Origin: Actinoallomurus liliacearum
Lineage (GTDB): Bacteria > Actinomycetota > Actinomycetes > Streptosporangiales > Streptosporangiaceae
NCBI RefSeq assembly: GCF_039542035.1
Contig: NZ_BAABHJ010000003.1
Coordinates: 124,001 to 188,000, forward strand
Direction: 5' to 3'
DNA: 64,000 nt
Below, one piece after another: positions 49,533 through 57,682 of this stretch; position 1 is the stretch's first letter, and the number at the start of each line of letters is the position of its first letter. A program made the translations under genes and the position numbers. A model generated the notes under the pieces. That model was given only the letters and a program-made list of their open reading frames with translations. It ran no database searches and was not told the DNA's origin.

Positions 49533-50548
49533 GGGCCCACGACGCGCACCCCGACGGTCACGACCAGTCCCGGCCCGCCCACGGCCACGCGGGCCACACC
49601 CACGGCGTCAGCGAGAACGCCGACTCGCGCCTGCTGAGCGGGGCGCTCGGCCTGATCGTCGCGTTCATGGCCGGGGAGGTCGCCGTCGGTGTGGTGGCGC
49701 GCTCCCTGGCGCTGATCTCCGACGCGGCGCACATGCTGACCGACGCCGCGTCCATCGTCCTGGCGCTGGTGGCGATGCGGCTGGCCGCCAAGCCGCCGCG
49801 GGGCGGTTACACGTACGGCTTGAAGCGTGCCGAGATCCTGTCCGCGCAGGCCAACGGGCTCTCCCTGCTGCTGTTGTCGGCGTGGCTCACCTATGAGGCG
49901 ATCCGGCGGCTGGTCAGCCCGCCGCAGGTGACCGGCGGCCTCGTGCTGGCCACCGCGCTGGTCGGCATCGTCGTCAACGTCGGCGCCACCTGGCTGATCT
50001 CCCGGGCCGACCGCACCAGCCTCAACGTCGAGGGCGCCTTCCGGCACATCCTCACCGACGCGTACGCCTTCATCGCCACGGCCGTCGCCGGCCTGGTCAT
50101 GATGGTGACCGGATTCGCCCGCGCGGACGCGATCGCCTCGCTCGTTGTGGTGGTGCTGATGGTCAAGGCGGGGCTGGGGCTGGTGCGCGAGTCGGGACGG
50201 ATCTTCCTCGAGGCGGCCCCCGCCGGCGTCTCCCCGGAGCAGGTCGGCAGGGCCCTCGCCGGGCGTCCCTACGTCACCGAGGTGCACGACCTGCACATCT
50301 GGCAGATCACGGCGGGGATGACCGCGGCGTCCGCGCACGTCCTCGTCGCCCCGGGGGAGGACTGCCACGCGGTACGCGCCGATCTCGAGGCGGTGCTGGC
50401 GGAGTCGTACGAGATCACCCACACGACGCTTCAGGTCGACCACAACCCCGATCCGCTGCTGTCGATCGGTCCGCGTCCGGAGGATCACTGCGGAGACTCC
50501 CACGGACCCGTGCACCGGCCCGGACCCGAGCGCGCCCCCGGCGCGTGA
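49529..50548 (+). CDS. Cation diffusion facilitator (zinc/cobalt/cadmium efflux)
   Basis: 339 residues. The His-rich N-terminus (DAHPDGHDQSRPAHGHAGHTHG) is a likely metal chelator. Six transmembrane helices follow, with the metal-site motifs SDAAHMLTDA in helix 2 and HILTDAYAF in helix 5. A cytoplasmic C-terminal domain (VTEVHDLHIWQITAGMTAASAHVLV) is the dimer part. It matches the CzcD/ZnT type, exporting Zn(II) and perhaps Cd(II)/Co(II) in exchange for protons. It overlaps arsR by four bases. Confidence 0.95.
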   Translation: MRAHDAHPDGHDQSRPAHGHAGHTHGVSENADSRLLSGALGLIVAFMAGEVAVGVVARSLALISDAAHMLTDAASIVLALVAMRLAAKPPRGGYTYGLKRAEILSAQANGLSLLLLSAWLTYEAIRRLVSPPQVTGGLVLATALVGIVVNVGATWLISRADRTSLNVEGAFRHILTDAYAFIATAVAGLVMMVTGFARADAIASLVVVVLMVKAGLGLVRESGRIFLEAAPAGVSPEQVGRALAGRPYVTEVHDLHIWQITAGMTAASAHVLVAPGEDCHAVRADLEAVLAESYEITHTTLQVDHNPDPLLSIGPRPEDHCGDSHGPVHRPGPERAPGA

Positions 50549-50567
50549 GCCGCGGGCCGGACGGCCC

Positions 50568-51656
50568 TCAGGCGTCGTAGTCCAGGCCGACGCGCTCGGA
50601 CAGCGGCGTCGACTGGCAGGTGAGCACGAAGCCGGCGTCGACCTCCGCCTCCTCGAGGGCGAAGTTGCGCCGCATGTGGACCTTGCCGTCGGTGACCCTG
50701 GCCCGGCAGGTGCCGCAGACGCCGCCCTTACAGGCGAACGGCAGGTCGGGCCGGACCCGCTGCATCGCGTCCAGCAGCGGCGTGTCACGCGGCACGGCGG
50801 CCGTCGTCGTGCGGCCGTCCAGGAGGATCGTCACCTCGCTGGTGGCCCCGTCGGGAGCGGCGTCCTCGTGGCGGACCGGCGCGGGCGGCACGTCGTCGAC
50901 GAAGAACAGCTCCCGGTGCACCCGGCCCGCCGGGACGCCCGCCCGGTCGAGTACGGCCCGCAGGTCCTCGACCATCGCGTACGGCCCGCACAGCCACCAG
51001 TGCGCCACGTCCCGGACGGGGGGCAGCAGCGCGCCCAGCGCGGTGAACTTCGCCGCGTCCAGCCGTCCGGTGAACAGCTCGGTCTCCAGCGGCTCGCGGG
51101 ACAGGACGTGGACGAGCTCCAGGCGCTCGAGGTGGCGGTCCTTCAGGTCGGCCAGCTCGTCGGCGAACATCACGGTGTCCGCGCGCCGGTTCGCGTACAG
51201 CAGGGTCGCGGTGGCCGCGGGGTCGCGCAGGACGGTGGCGGCGATCGACAGGACGGGCGTGATGCCGGACCCCGCCGCGACGAAGACGTGGTGGCCCGCC
51301 GTGTCGTCGCCGGGGGTGAACCCGCCGGTGGGCGGCCCGACCTCGAGCTCGTCACCGGGGCGGACCTCCCGTACGAGCCAGGAGGAGAACAGCCCGTCCG
51401 GGACCTCCCGGACCCCGATGCGAAGGGCGGCGCCCTCGGCCGCGCAGATGGAGTACGACCGTCGCTCCTGCCGGCCGTCGACCTCGCGGCGCAACGTCAG
51501 CGACTGGCCGGCGCGGAAGGCGTACGCGTCGCCGAGCTCCGGCGGAACGTCGAACGTCACCGCCACCGCGTCGGCGCACAGCCGCTCCACCGAGGCGACC
51601 CGAAGGCGGTGGAACCCTCCGCGCGCCCGCGCGGGCGCCGGTGTGCTGACGGTCAC
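50568..51656 (-). CDS. paaE: Phenylacetyl-CoA epoxidase reductase subunit
   Basis: 362 residues from the GTG at 51656. An FAD-binding ferredoxin reductase-like part (RRSYSICA for flavin binding, GSGITPVLSIAATVL for nucleotide) is followed by a C-terminal plant-type [2Fe-2S] ferredoxin domain with CKGGVCGTC and a distal Cys in LTCQS. It transfers electrons from NADPH to the PaaA di-iron centre. Last gene of paaZABCDE; it starts directly after the paaD stop. Confidence 0.96.
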   Translation of the reverse strand: MTVSTPAPARARGGFHRLRVASVERLCADAVAVTFDVPPELGDAYAFRAGQSLTLRREVDGRQERRSYSICAAEGAALRIGVREVPDGLFSSWLVREVRPGDELEVGPPTGGFTPGDDTAGHHVFVAAGSGITPVLSIAATVLRDPAATATLLYANRRADTVMFADELADLKDRHLERLELVHVLSREPLETELFTGRLDAAKFTALGALLPPVRDVAHWWLCGPYAMVEDLRAVLDRAGVPAGRVHRELFFVDDVPPAPVRHEDAAPDGATSEVTILLDGRTTTAAVPRDTPLLDAMQRVRPDLPFACKGGVCGTCRARVTDGKVHMRRNFALEEAEVDAGFVLTCQSTPLSERVGLDYDA

Positions 51657-52157
51657 CTAGATCTCCTTGACGTGCTCGAACGGTTCGAGACAGGCACGGC
51701 ACCGGCGCAGCGCCCGGCAGGCGGTCGCGCCGAACGCCGAGGTCTCCTCGGTGTCCGCGGACCCGCAGCGCGGGCACCGGACGGCGCGCACGGTCGGACC
51801 GAGGCGGAGCGGGATCGGCCCCTCCCCACGGCGCGGGGCGGCGCCGGGCGGCGCGATGCCGGCCTCGGCGAGCCTGCGGCGGCCCGCCGCGCTGATCCAG
51901 TCGGTGCTCCACGGCGGGTGCAGGACGGTGCGCACCTCGACCTCCTCGTGGCCCGCCGCCCGCAGCGCGCGGACCAGGTCGGCGCGCATGGCGTCCATCG
52001 CGGGACAGCCGGAGTAGGTCGGGGTGATGGTCACGACGACCCGGCCGTCCTCCGCGGTCACGTCGCGCAGCACGCCGAGGTCGGCGAGCGTGAGCATGGG
52101 CAGCTCCGGGTCGGTGACCGTCTCGGCCACCGCCCGCGCGTCCGCCGTCGCGGTCAC
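51657..52157 (-). CDS. paaD: Phenylacetyl-CoA epoxidase assembly subunit
   Basis: 166 residues from the GTG at 52157, which overlaps the paaC stop (GTGA) and has GGAGG at good spacing; a GTG one codon earlier is too close to it. It has an N-terminal MIP18/DUF59-like domain (VTDPELPMLTLADLGVLRDV ... TPTYSGCPAMDAM) and a C-terminal zinc/iron ribbon (VRCPRCGSADTEETSAFGATACRALRRCRAC). It is involved in maturation of the epoxidase metal centre. Confidence 0.95.
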   Translation of the reverse strand: MTATADARAVAETVTDPELPMLTLADLGVLRDVTAEDGRVVVTITPTYSGCPAMDAMRADLVRALRAAGHEEVEVRTVLHPPWSTDWISAAGRRRLAEAGIAPPGAAPRRGEGPIPLRLGPTVRAVRCPRCGSADTEETSAFGATACRALRRCRACLEPFEHVKEI

Positions 52158-53020
52158 CACGTCGCCTCCGGGTGCGCGCGGGCCACGCTCTGCAGCTCGG
52201 CGAGCAGCGGCGCGAGGGCCTCGGTGTGCGAGCCCCGCCGCCCGCCCGGGGCCGGCGGCACGTCGGGGCGGCGCAGGGTCGCCGCCTTGAGGACCTGGTC
52301 GAGGACGGCGTCGAACTCCGCGCGCAGGGCGGCCGGGTCCACCCCGACGCCCGAGCGGGCCAGGCGCTCCTCGACCTCGTGCGGCGCGAAGAGCTCCTCG
52401 ACCAGCGGCCAGACCCGGTCGAGCCCGGCCTGCGTCCGCCGGTGCGACTCGTCGGTGCCGTCGCCGAGCCGCACCGCCCACTGGGCGGCGTGGTCGCGGT
52501 GGTAGGCGACCTCCTTGACACCCTTGGCGGCGATCGCGGCGAGGACCGGGTCGCGGGAGGGGATCAGGCGCTGCAGCAGGGCGAGCCGCCAGGTGGCGAA
52601 CACCAGCAGCCGGGCGACCAGGTCTCCGAAGTCGCCGCGCGGAGGCTCGACGAGCCGTACGTTGCCGAACTCCTCCGGCGCGCGGAAGTAGGCGTAGTCG
52701 TCCTCGCCACGGCCGGTGCCGTCGGCGTGGCCCGCGCGGGCGTAGAGCATGCGCGTCTGGCCGAGCAGGTCGAGCCCGATGTTGGCCAGCGCGACCTCCT
52801 CCTCGAGGTCCGGCGCGTTCGTGCACCACTCCTGCAGCCGGTGCGACATGATCAGGGCGTCGTCGCCGAGCATCAGGCAGTAGGCGGCCAGGTCGGCGCG
52901 GTCGACGTCCGGCGGGACGGTGGTGTCGACTCCGGCCAGGGGGTCGGCGAAGCCGGTGCCGAACGCCCACCGGGCGTCGCCGTCCCCGGTCAGGGCCTCG
53001 TAGACGTTGTCGAAGGACAT
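52154..53020 (-). CDS. paaC: Phenylacetyl-CoA epoxidase structural subunit
   Basis: 288 residues, a ferritin-like helical bundle that pairs with PaaA but has lost the di-iron ligands. Typical segments are LAAYCLMLGDDALIMSHRLQEW, LANIGLDLLGQTRMLYARAG and KGVKEVAYHRDHAAQWAVRLGDGT. The ATG at 53020 lies 10 bp after the paaB stop. Confidence 0.95.
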   Translation of the reverse strand: MSFDNVYEALTGDGDARWAFGTGFADPLAGVDTTVPPDVDRADLAAYCLMLGDDALIMSHRLQEWCTNAPDLEEEVALANIGLDLLGQTRMLYARAGHADGTGRGEDDYAYFRAPEEFGNVRLVEPPRGDFGDLVARLLVFATWRLALLQRLIPSRDPVLAAIAAKGVKEVAYHRDHAAQWAVRLGDGTDESHRRTQAGLDRVWPLVEELFAPHEVEERLARSGVGVDPAALRAEFDAVLDQVLKAATLRRPDVPPAPGGRRGSHTEALAPLLAELQSVARAHPEATW

Positions 53021-53030
53021 GGCGCTCCGA

Positions 53031-53306
53031 TCACATGTGCGGCACGTCGTCGGGGATGTCGTAGAAGGTCGGGTGCCGATAGACCTTGTCCGCCGACGGC
53101 GCGAAGAACGGGTCCTTCTCGTCCGGGCTGGAGGCCGCGATGTGCGACGCCTTCACCACCCAGATGCTCACGCCCTCGTTGCGACGGGTGTACAGGTCCC
53201 GCGCGTTGCGCAGCGCCATCTCGTCATCGGGCGCGTGCAGCGAGCCGACGTGCACGTGGTTCAGCCCGCGCTTCCCCCGCACGAACACCTCGTACAGATC
53301 GTTCAT
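53031..53306 (-). CDS. paaB: Phenylacetyl-CoA epoxidase small subunit
   Basis: 91 residues. NDLYEVFVRGKRGLNHVHVGSLHAPDDEMALRNARDLYTRRNEGVSIWVV is the PaaB signature. It bridges PaaAC heterodimers. The ATG at 53306 overlaps the paaA stop (ATGA) and GGAGGAG precedes it. A much longer frame upstream is the shadow of paaA. Confidence 0.96.
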   Translation of the reverse strand: MNDLYEVFVRGKRGLNHVHVGSLHAPDDEMALRNARDLYTRRNEGVSIWVVKASHIAASSPDEKDPFFAPSADKVYRHPTFYDIPDDVPHM

Positions 53307-54241
53307 GAGCTCCTCCGTTTCGCGGCGTGGGCGGCGGCGGCCTCGCGCACCCACGCGCCGTCCTCGTGGGCGCGGCGCCGCCGGGCGACGCGCTCGGCGT
53401 TGCACGGGCCGTCGCCGCGCAGCACCCGCTTGAACTCGTCCCAGTCGATCGGGCCGAAGTCGTGGTGGCCGCGCTCGGCGTTCCACGTGAGGTCGGGGTC
53501 GGGGAGCGTGACGCCCAGCGCGTCGGCCTGCGGCACCGTCATGTCGACGAACCGCTGGCGCAGTTCGTCGTTGGTGTGCCGCTTGACCTTCCAGGCCATC
53601 GACTGCGCGGTGTTCGGCGAGTCCTGGTCGGGCGGGCCGAACATCATCAGGCTCGGCCACCACCAGCGGTCCACCGCGTCCTGCACCATGGCCCGCTGCG
53701 CGTCGGTGCCGCGCATCATCGTCATCAGCAGCTCATAGCCCTGCCGCTGGTGGAACGACTCCTCCTTGCAGATGCGGATCATCGCCCGGGCGTACGGGCC
53801 GTACGAGCTGCGGCACAGCGGCACCTGGTTGCAGATCGCGGCCCCGTCGACGAGCCAGCCGATCACCCCGACATCGGCGTACGTCAGCGTCGGGTAGTTG
53901 AAGATCGAGGAGTACTTCTGCCGCCGCTCGATCAACCGGATCGTCAGGTCGGCCCGGTCGACGCCCAGCGTCTCGGCGGCGGAGTAGAGGTACAGGCCGT
54001 GACCCGCCTCGTCCTGCACCTTGGCGAGGAGGATCGCCTTGCGCCGCAGCGAGGGCGCGCGGGTGATCCAGTCGCCCTCCGGCTGCATGCCGATGATCTC
54101 CGAGTGCGCGTGCTGCGCGATCTGGCGGATCATCGTGGCGCGGTAGGCGTCCGGCATCCAGTCGCGCGGCTCGATCCGCTGGTCGCGCTCGATCGTGTGC
54201 TCGAAGTGCCGGCCCAGGCTCTCCTCGGCGACGGCCGTCAT
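53303..54241 (-). CDS. paaA: Phenylacetyl-CoA epoxidase catalytic subunit
   Basis: 312 residues, the di-iron oxygenase that makes the 1,2-epoxide of phenylacetyl-CoA. Iron ligands fall in the repeated E-x-x-H pattern of the family (KVQDEAGHGLYLY and ICKEESFHQRQGYELL). Also visible is HSEIIGMQPEGDWITRAPSLRRKAILLAKVQDEAGH. The ATG at 54241 overlaps the paaZ stop (ATGA) and has GAAGGAG upstream. It works with PaaB, C and E. Confidence 0.97.
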   Translation of the reverse strand: MTAVAEESLGRHFEHTIERDQRIEPRDWMPDAYRATMIRQIAQHAHSEIIGMQPEGDWITRAPSLRRKAILLAKVQDEAGHGLYLYSAAETLGVDRADLTIRLIERRQKYSSIFNYPTLTYADVGVIGWLVDGAAICNQVPLCRSSYGPYARAMIRICKEESFHQRQGYELLMTMMRGTDAQRAMVQDAVDRWWWPSLMMFGPPDQDSPNTAQSMAWKVKRHTNDELRQRFVDMTVPQADALGVTLPDPDLTWNAERGHHDFGPIDWDEFKRVLRGDGPCNAERVARRRRAHEDGAWVREAAAAHAAKRRSS

Positions 54242-56289
54242 GAGATCTCCTTCGCGACCAGGGTGAGCACGTCGTACTTGGCCACCGACTCCCCGGTCTG
54301 GTTGGTCACGTCGGCGTCCCAGCGCACCTCGCCGTAGTCGGCGTTCGCGCGCGGGGTGATCTGCTTGGCGGTCAGCGTCACGGTCAGCTCGTCGCCGGGC
54401 TTCACCGGGGTGAGGAACCGGAGGTTCTCCAGGCCGTAGTTGGCCAGGACGGGCCCGGGCTCCGGGGAGACGAACAGCCCGGCGGCCAGCGACACGACCA
54501 GGTAGCCGTGGGCGACGATTCCGCCGAACAGCGGGTTCGCCCGGGCCGCCTCCTCGTCGGTGTGCGCGTAGAACGTGTCGCCGGTGAACTCGGCGAAGTG
54601 GTCGATGTCCTCGAGCGTGACCGCGCGGGGCCCGGCGGTCACCGCGTCGCCGACCCGCAGCTCCGCGAGGGACTTGCGGAACGGGTGCACGCCCTCGCCC
54701 GTGCCGGACACGTGCGTACGCCTCGGGGCGCCCGCGACCCAGCGGCCGGTCACCGCGCTCAGCGTCTTCGGGTCGCCCTGGACGGCGGTGCGCTGCATGT
54801 GGTGCAGCACGCCGCGCAGGCCGCCCATCTCCTCGCCGCCGCCCGCGCGGCCCGGCCCGCCGTGCACGAGGCCGGGCAGCGGCGAGCCGTGCCCGGTGGA
54901 CTCCTTCGCGTCGTCCCGGTCGAGGACGAGCAGCCGGCCGTGCCACGGCGCGAGGCCGAGCACGATCTGCCGGGCGAAGCCGGTGTCGGCGGTGACGACG
55001 GACCCGGCGAGGCTGCCCCGGCCGCGCGCGGCCAGCTCGATCGCCTGCTCGGCCGAGTCGTACGGCAGCAGCGTCGCCACCGGCCCGAACGCCTCCACCT
55101 CGTGCGGCTCGGCGCGGTCGGGGTCGTCGCAGCGCAGCAGCATGGGGGAGACGAAGGCGCCCCGGTCGGCGTCGGCGCCGACCACGTCGACGTGGTCGGG
55201 GTCGCCGAAGATCAGGTGAGCGGCGCCGCGCAGCGCCTTGACCGCCCGGCGGACCTCCTCCCGCTGGTCGAGGCTGGCGAGGGCCCCCATCCGTACGTCC
55301 TCGCGGGACGGGTCGCCGACGGTGACCTTGGCCAGCCGCTCGGACACCGCCGCCGCGACGTCGTCCATCAGCTCGGCCGGGACGAGGGCACGCCGGATCG
55401 CGGTGCACTTCTGCCCCGCCTTCACCGTCATCTCGGTGACGAGCTGCTTGACGTACAGGTCGAACTCCGGCGTGCCGGGCCGGGCGTCCGGCCCGAGGAT
55501 CGAGCAGTTGAGCGAGTCGGCCTCGGCGGTGAACCGCGCGGCCTCGGCGACGATCGCCGGGTGTGCGCGGAGCTTGCGCGCGGTGGCGGCCGAGCCGGTG
55601 AACGCGACCAGGTCCTGGCCGGTCACGTGGTCGAGCAGGTCACCGGGCGGGCCGCAGACGAGCTGTACGGCGCCGTCCGGCAGCAGCCCGGAGTCGACGA
55701 TCAGCCGGACCAGCCGCTCGGTGAGGTACGCGGTCTGCTCCGCCGGCTTGATCAGGCTCGGCATCCCGGCCAGGAACGCCGGGGCGAGCTTCTCCAGCGG
55801 CCCCCACACGGGGAAGTTGAACGCGTTGATCTGGACGGCGACGCCGCGCAGCGGGGTGCAGACGTGCTGTCCGACGAACGTGCCGCCCTTGCCCAGCGGC
55901 TCGACGGGCCCATCGACGTAGACCGTGTCGTTCGGCAGCTCGCGGCGGCCCCGGCTCGCGTACGCGAACAGCACGCCGATGCCGCCGTCCACGTCGAAGC
56001 GCGAGTCGTTCAGCGTGGCGCCGGTCCGGGCCGACAGCGCGTAGAGCTCCTCGCGGTGCTCGCGCAGGTGTGAGGCGAGCGCCTTCAGCAGGGCCGCGCG
56101 CTGGTGGAAGGTGAGCTCGCGCAGCGCCGGCCCGCCGACGCGGCGGCCGTAGTCCAGGGCGGCGGCCATGTCTATCCCCGCCGTGGAGACGCGGGCGATC
56201 TCCTCGCCGGTCGCCGCGTCGTGCAGCGGGATGCCCTCGCCCGTCGGCGCCTGCCACCGGCCGCCGACGTAACTGTGCAGTGCGGTCAT
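54238..56289 (-). CDS. paaZ: Oxepin-CoA hydrolase/3-oxo-5,6-dehydrosuberyl-CoA semialdehyde dehydrogenase
   Basis: 683 residues, two domains. Residues about 1-510 are an aldehyde dehydrogenase (VAFTGSAATARKL, GQKCTAIRRALVP with the nucleophilic Cys). The C-terminal R-specific hydratase of the MaoC type carries the catalytic Asp and His in the region DTFYAHTDEEAARANPLFGGIVAHGYL. It opens the oxepin-CoA ring and oxidises the aldehyde. The ATG at 56289 is 22 bp from the palindromic operator. First gene of the operon. Confidence 0.96.
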   Translation of the reverse strand: MTALHSYVGGRWQAPTGEGIPLHDAATGEEIARVSTAGIDMAAALDYGRRVGGPALRELTFHQRAALLKALASHLREHREELYALSARTGATLNDSRFDVDGGIGVLFAYASRGRRELPNDTVYVDGPVEPLGKGGTFVGQHVCTPLRGVAVQINAFNFPVWGPLEKLAPAFLAGMPSLIKPAEQTAYLTERLVRLIVDSGLLPDGAVQLVCGPPGDLLDHVTGQDLVAFTGSAATARKLRAHPAIVAEAARFTAEADSLNCSILGPDARPGTPEFDLYVKQLVTEMTVKAGQKCTAIRRALVPAELMDDVAAAVSERLAKVTVGDPSREDVRMGALASLDQREEVRRAVKALRGAAHLIFGDPDHVDVVGADADRGAFVSPMLLRCDDPDRAEPHEVEAFGPVATLLPYDSAEQAIELAARGRGSLAGSVVTADTGFARQIVLGLAPWHGRLLVLDRDDAKESTGHGSPLPGLVHGGPGRAGGGEEMGGLRGVLHHMQRTAVQGDPKTLSAVTGRWVAGAPRRTHVSGTGEGVHPFRKSLAELRVGDAVTAGPRAVTLEDIDHFAEFTGDTFYAHTDEEAARANPLFGGIVAHGYLVVSLAAGLFVSPEPGPVLANYGLENLRFLTPVKPGDELTVTLTAKQITPRANADYGEVRWDADVTNQTGESVAKYDVLTLVAKEIS

Positions 56290-56310
56290 GGAGCCGGCCT
56301 CCAGATCGAT

Positions 56311-56332
56311 TTACTGACCGAACGGTAGGTAA
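56311..56332. promoter_or_regulatory. 22-bp palindromic operator between paaZ and its TetR regulator
   Basis: TTAC-TG-ACCG-AA-CGGT-AG-GTAA is an inverted repeat with eight conserved bases on each side. It lies 22 bp upstream of paaZ and 20 bp upstream of the regulator start, so one dimer could block both promoters. The ACCG/CGGT core resembles TetR-type PaaR sites; the match is by eye. Confidence 0.8.
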
Positions 56333-56351
56333 TTCATGCTACCGTTCTCCC

Positions 56352-56999
56352 ATGGCAGAGGGAAGGGGGCGGCCGGGTGGCCGCTCGGCCGCGTCGTCCG
56401 GAGCGCGGCAGACCCGGCGCGGTCGGCCCGGCTACGACCGGGAGTCCCTGCTGCGGGTCGCGGTCGGCCTGTTCAACGAGCGCGGCTTCGACGGCACGAG
56501 CATGGACGACCTCGCCCGCGAGCTCGGCGTCACCAAGGCCGCGATCTACCACCACGTGTCGAGCAAGCAGGAGCTGCTGCGGCTGGCCACAGGCCGTGCC
56601 CTCGACGGGCTGTTCGCGCTGGTCGACGAGCTCGACTCCGTGCCCGGGCGCGCCGTCGACCGCCTCGAGCACCTCGTCCGGGGCAGTGTGACGGTCCTGG
56701 TCGACCGGCTGCCCTTCGTCACGCTGCTGCTGCGGGTGCGCGGCAACACCCAGGTCGAGCGGGACGCGCTCGAGCGGCGTCGGGAGTTCGACCGCATCGT
56801 GGCCGGGCTCGTCGCCGACGCCGTCGCCGACGGCGACCTGCGGAGCGACGTCGACCCGGCCACCACCGCCCGCCTGCTCTTCGGCCTGGTCAACTCGCTG
56901 ATCGAGTGGTACCGCCCGCACGGCCACATCGGCGGCCCCGACCTCGCGGACGCCGTCGCGACGGTCGCCTTCGACGGCCTCCGCACCCGTAAACCCTGA
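56352..56999 (+). CDS. TetR family regulator of phenylacetate degradation
   Basis: 215 residues from the ATG at 56352; longer versions are open upstream only by chance and would swallow the operator. The basic N-terminus (RGRPGGRSAASSGARQTRRGRPG) is followed by the HTH (LLRVAVGLFNERGFDGTSMDDLARELGVTKAAIYHHVSSKQELL) and a helical ligand domain. It is divergent from paaZ with a 22-bp palindrome between. By analogy with PaaR proteins its inducer is phenylacetyl-CoA. Confidence 0.9.
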   Translation: MAEGRGRPGGRSAASSGARQTRRGRPGYDRESLLRVAVGLFNERGFDGTSMDDLARELGVTKAAIYHHVSSKQELLRLATGRALDGLFALVDELDSVPGRAVDRLEHLVRGSVTVLVDRLPFVTLLLRVRGNTQVERDALERRREFDRIVAGLVADAVADGDLRSDVDPATTARLLFGLVNSLIEWYRPHGHIGGPDLADAVATVAFDGLRTRKP

Positions 57000-57133
57000 C
57001 CCGCTCGCCCAGGCACACCGGCGCGTACCGAAATCTCGGTGAACGCGGTCGCGAACCGTAGCAAACCGCCTCGGATTGTCGGCTGGAAGCGGCTTTCACC
57101 GAGCCTTTCGTCCGGTGCGACGGGCGGACGCCT

Positions 57134-57565
57134 TCACCCCGTAGGCGTTCGGCACGCATCCGAGCCCGGGACGCCCGAGGGCGGGGTGACCGGTCGGCCG
57201 CCATCGTCCAGGCGCTCGCGGTGGGCTCGGGCCGTGGCCATCAGCCCGTCCAGGGACTCCCGGGTGCGTTCAAGGTCGGCGATGTGCTGGGAGAGCCGGT
57301 CACGCTCCTGCGCCATCCGCTCCAGCGCGAGGTCGGCGTGCTTCTCGCTGGGCGCGTCGACGCACGGCATCAGTTCCAGGATGGTGCGGCTGGACAGGCC
57401 CGCGGCGTACAGCCGCTGGAGGAACCTCACCCGGTCGACGTCGTCCTCCCTGTAATGCCGCTGTCCGCTGGCGCTGCGGGTGCTGACGAGCAGGCCCTGC
57501 TCCTCGTAGTAGCGCAGCGACCGGACGCTGACCCCGGCCCGCGCGGCGAGATCCCCGATGCGCAT
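57134..57565 (-). CDS. MerR family regulator
   Basis: 143 residues. MRIGDLAARAGVSVRSLRYYEEQGLLVSTRSASGQRHYREDDVDRVRFLQRLYAAGLSSRTILELM is a classical MerR HTH and wing. A dimer coiled coil (ALERMAQERDRLSQHIADLERTRESLDGLM) follows, with a single Cys near VPCVDAP. The ATG at 57565 has GGAAGGA upstream; the frame is open further but has no RBS. Divergent from an Old Yellow Enzyme gene whose promoter shows a palindromic spacer. It probably activates that gene in response to electrophiles. Confidence 0.92.
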   Translation of the reverse strand: MRIGDLAARAGVSVRSLRYYEEQGLLVSTRSASGQRHYREDDVDRVRFLQRLYAAGLSSRTILELMPCVDAPSEKHADLALERMAQERDRLSQHIADLERTRESLDGLMATARAHRERLDDGGRPVTPPSGVPGSDACRTPTG

Positions 57566-57602
57566 GTCGTCGTCCTTCCGGTTGTGACGCTCGGCACAAC
57601 TC

Positions 57603-57634
57603 TTGCCTCTGACGTCAATGTCAGGTTTTAGCGT
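57603..57634 (+). promoter_or_regulatory. MerR-type promoter with palindromic spacer (Old Yellow Enzyme gene)
   Basis: TTGCCT (57603-57608) could be a -35 box. The inverted repeat CTGAC-GTCAAT-GTCAG (57609-57624) falls in the spacer, and TAGCGT (57629-57634) could be the -10 box about 20 bp away. Elongated 19-20-bp spacers with a palindrome are the hallmark of MerR-controlled promoters. The boxes are weak matches and unproven. Confidence 0.6.
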
Positions 57635-57682
57635 AGCCCCGGTGCTCGAGGTTCGGGCACCGCACAGCGAAGGAGACCTGAG

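Noticed and set aside
50554..50567. Mini-palindrome GGGCCGGACGGCCC between the CDF and paaE genes as a terminator.
   Set aside because: A 2-nt loop cannot form a stable hairpin as drawn; reduced to a 4-5-bp stem it is not convincing.
57035..57103. Inverted repeat CTCGGTGAA ... TTCACCGAG between the convergent TetR and MerR genes.
   Set aside because: The 51-nt loop is too long for a good terminator and nothing else supports a function.
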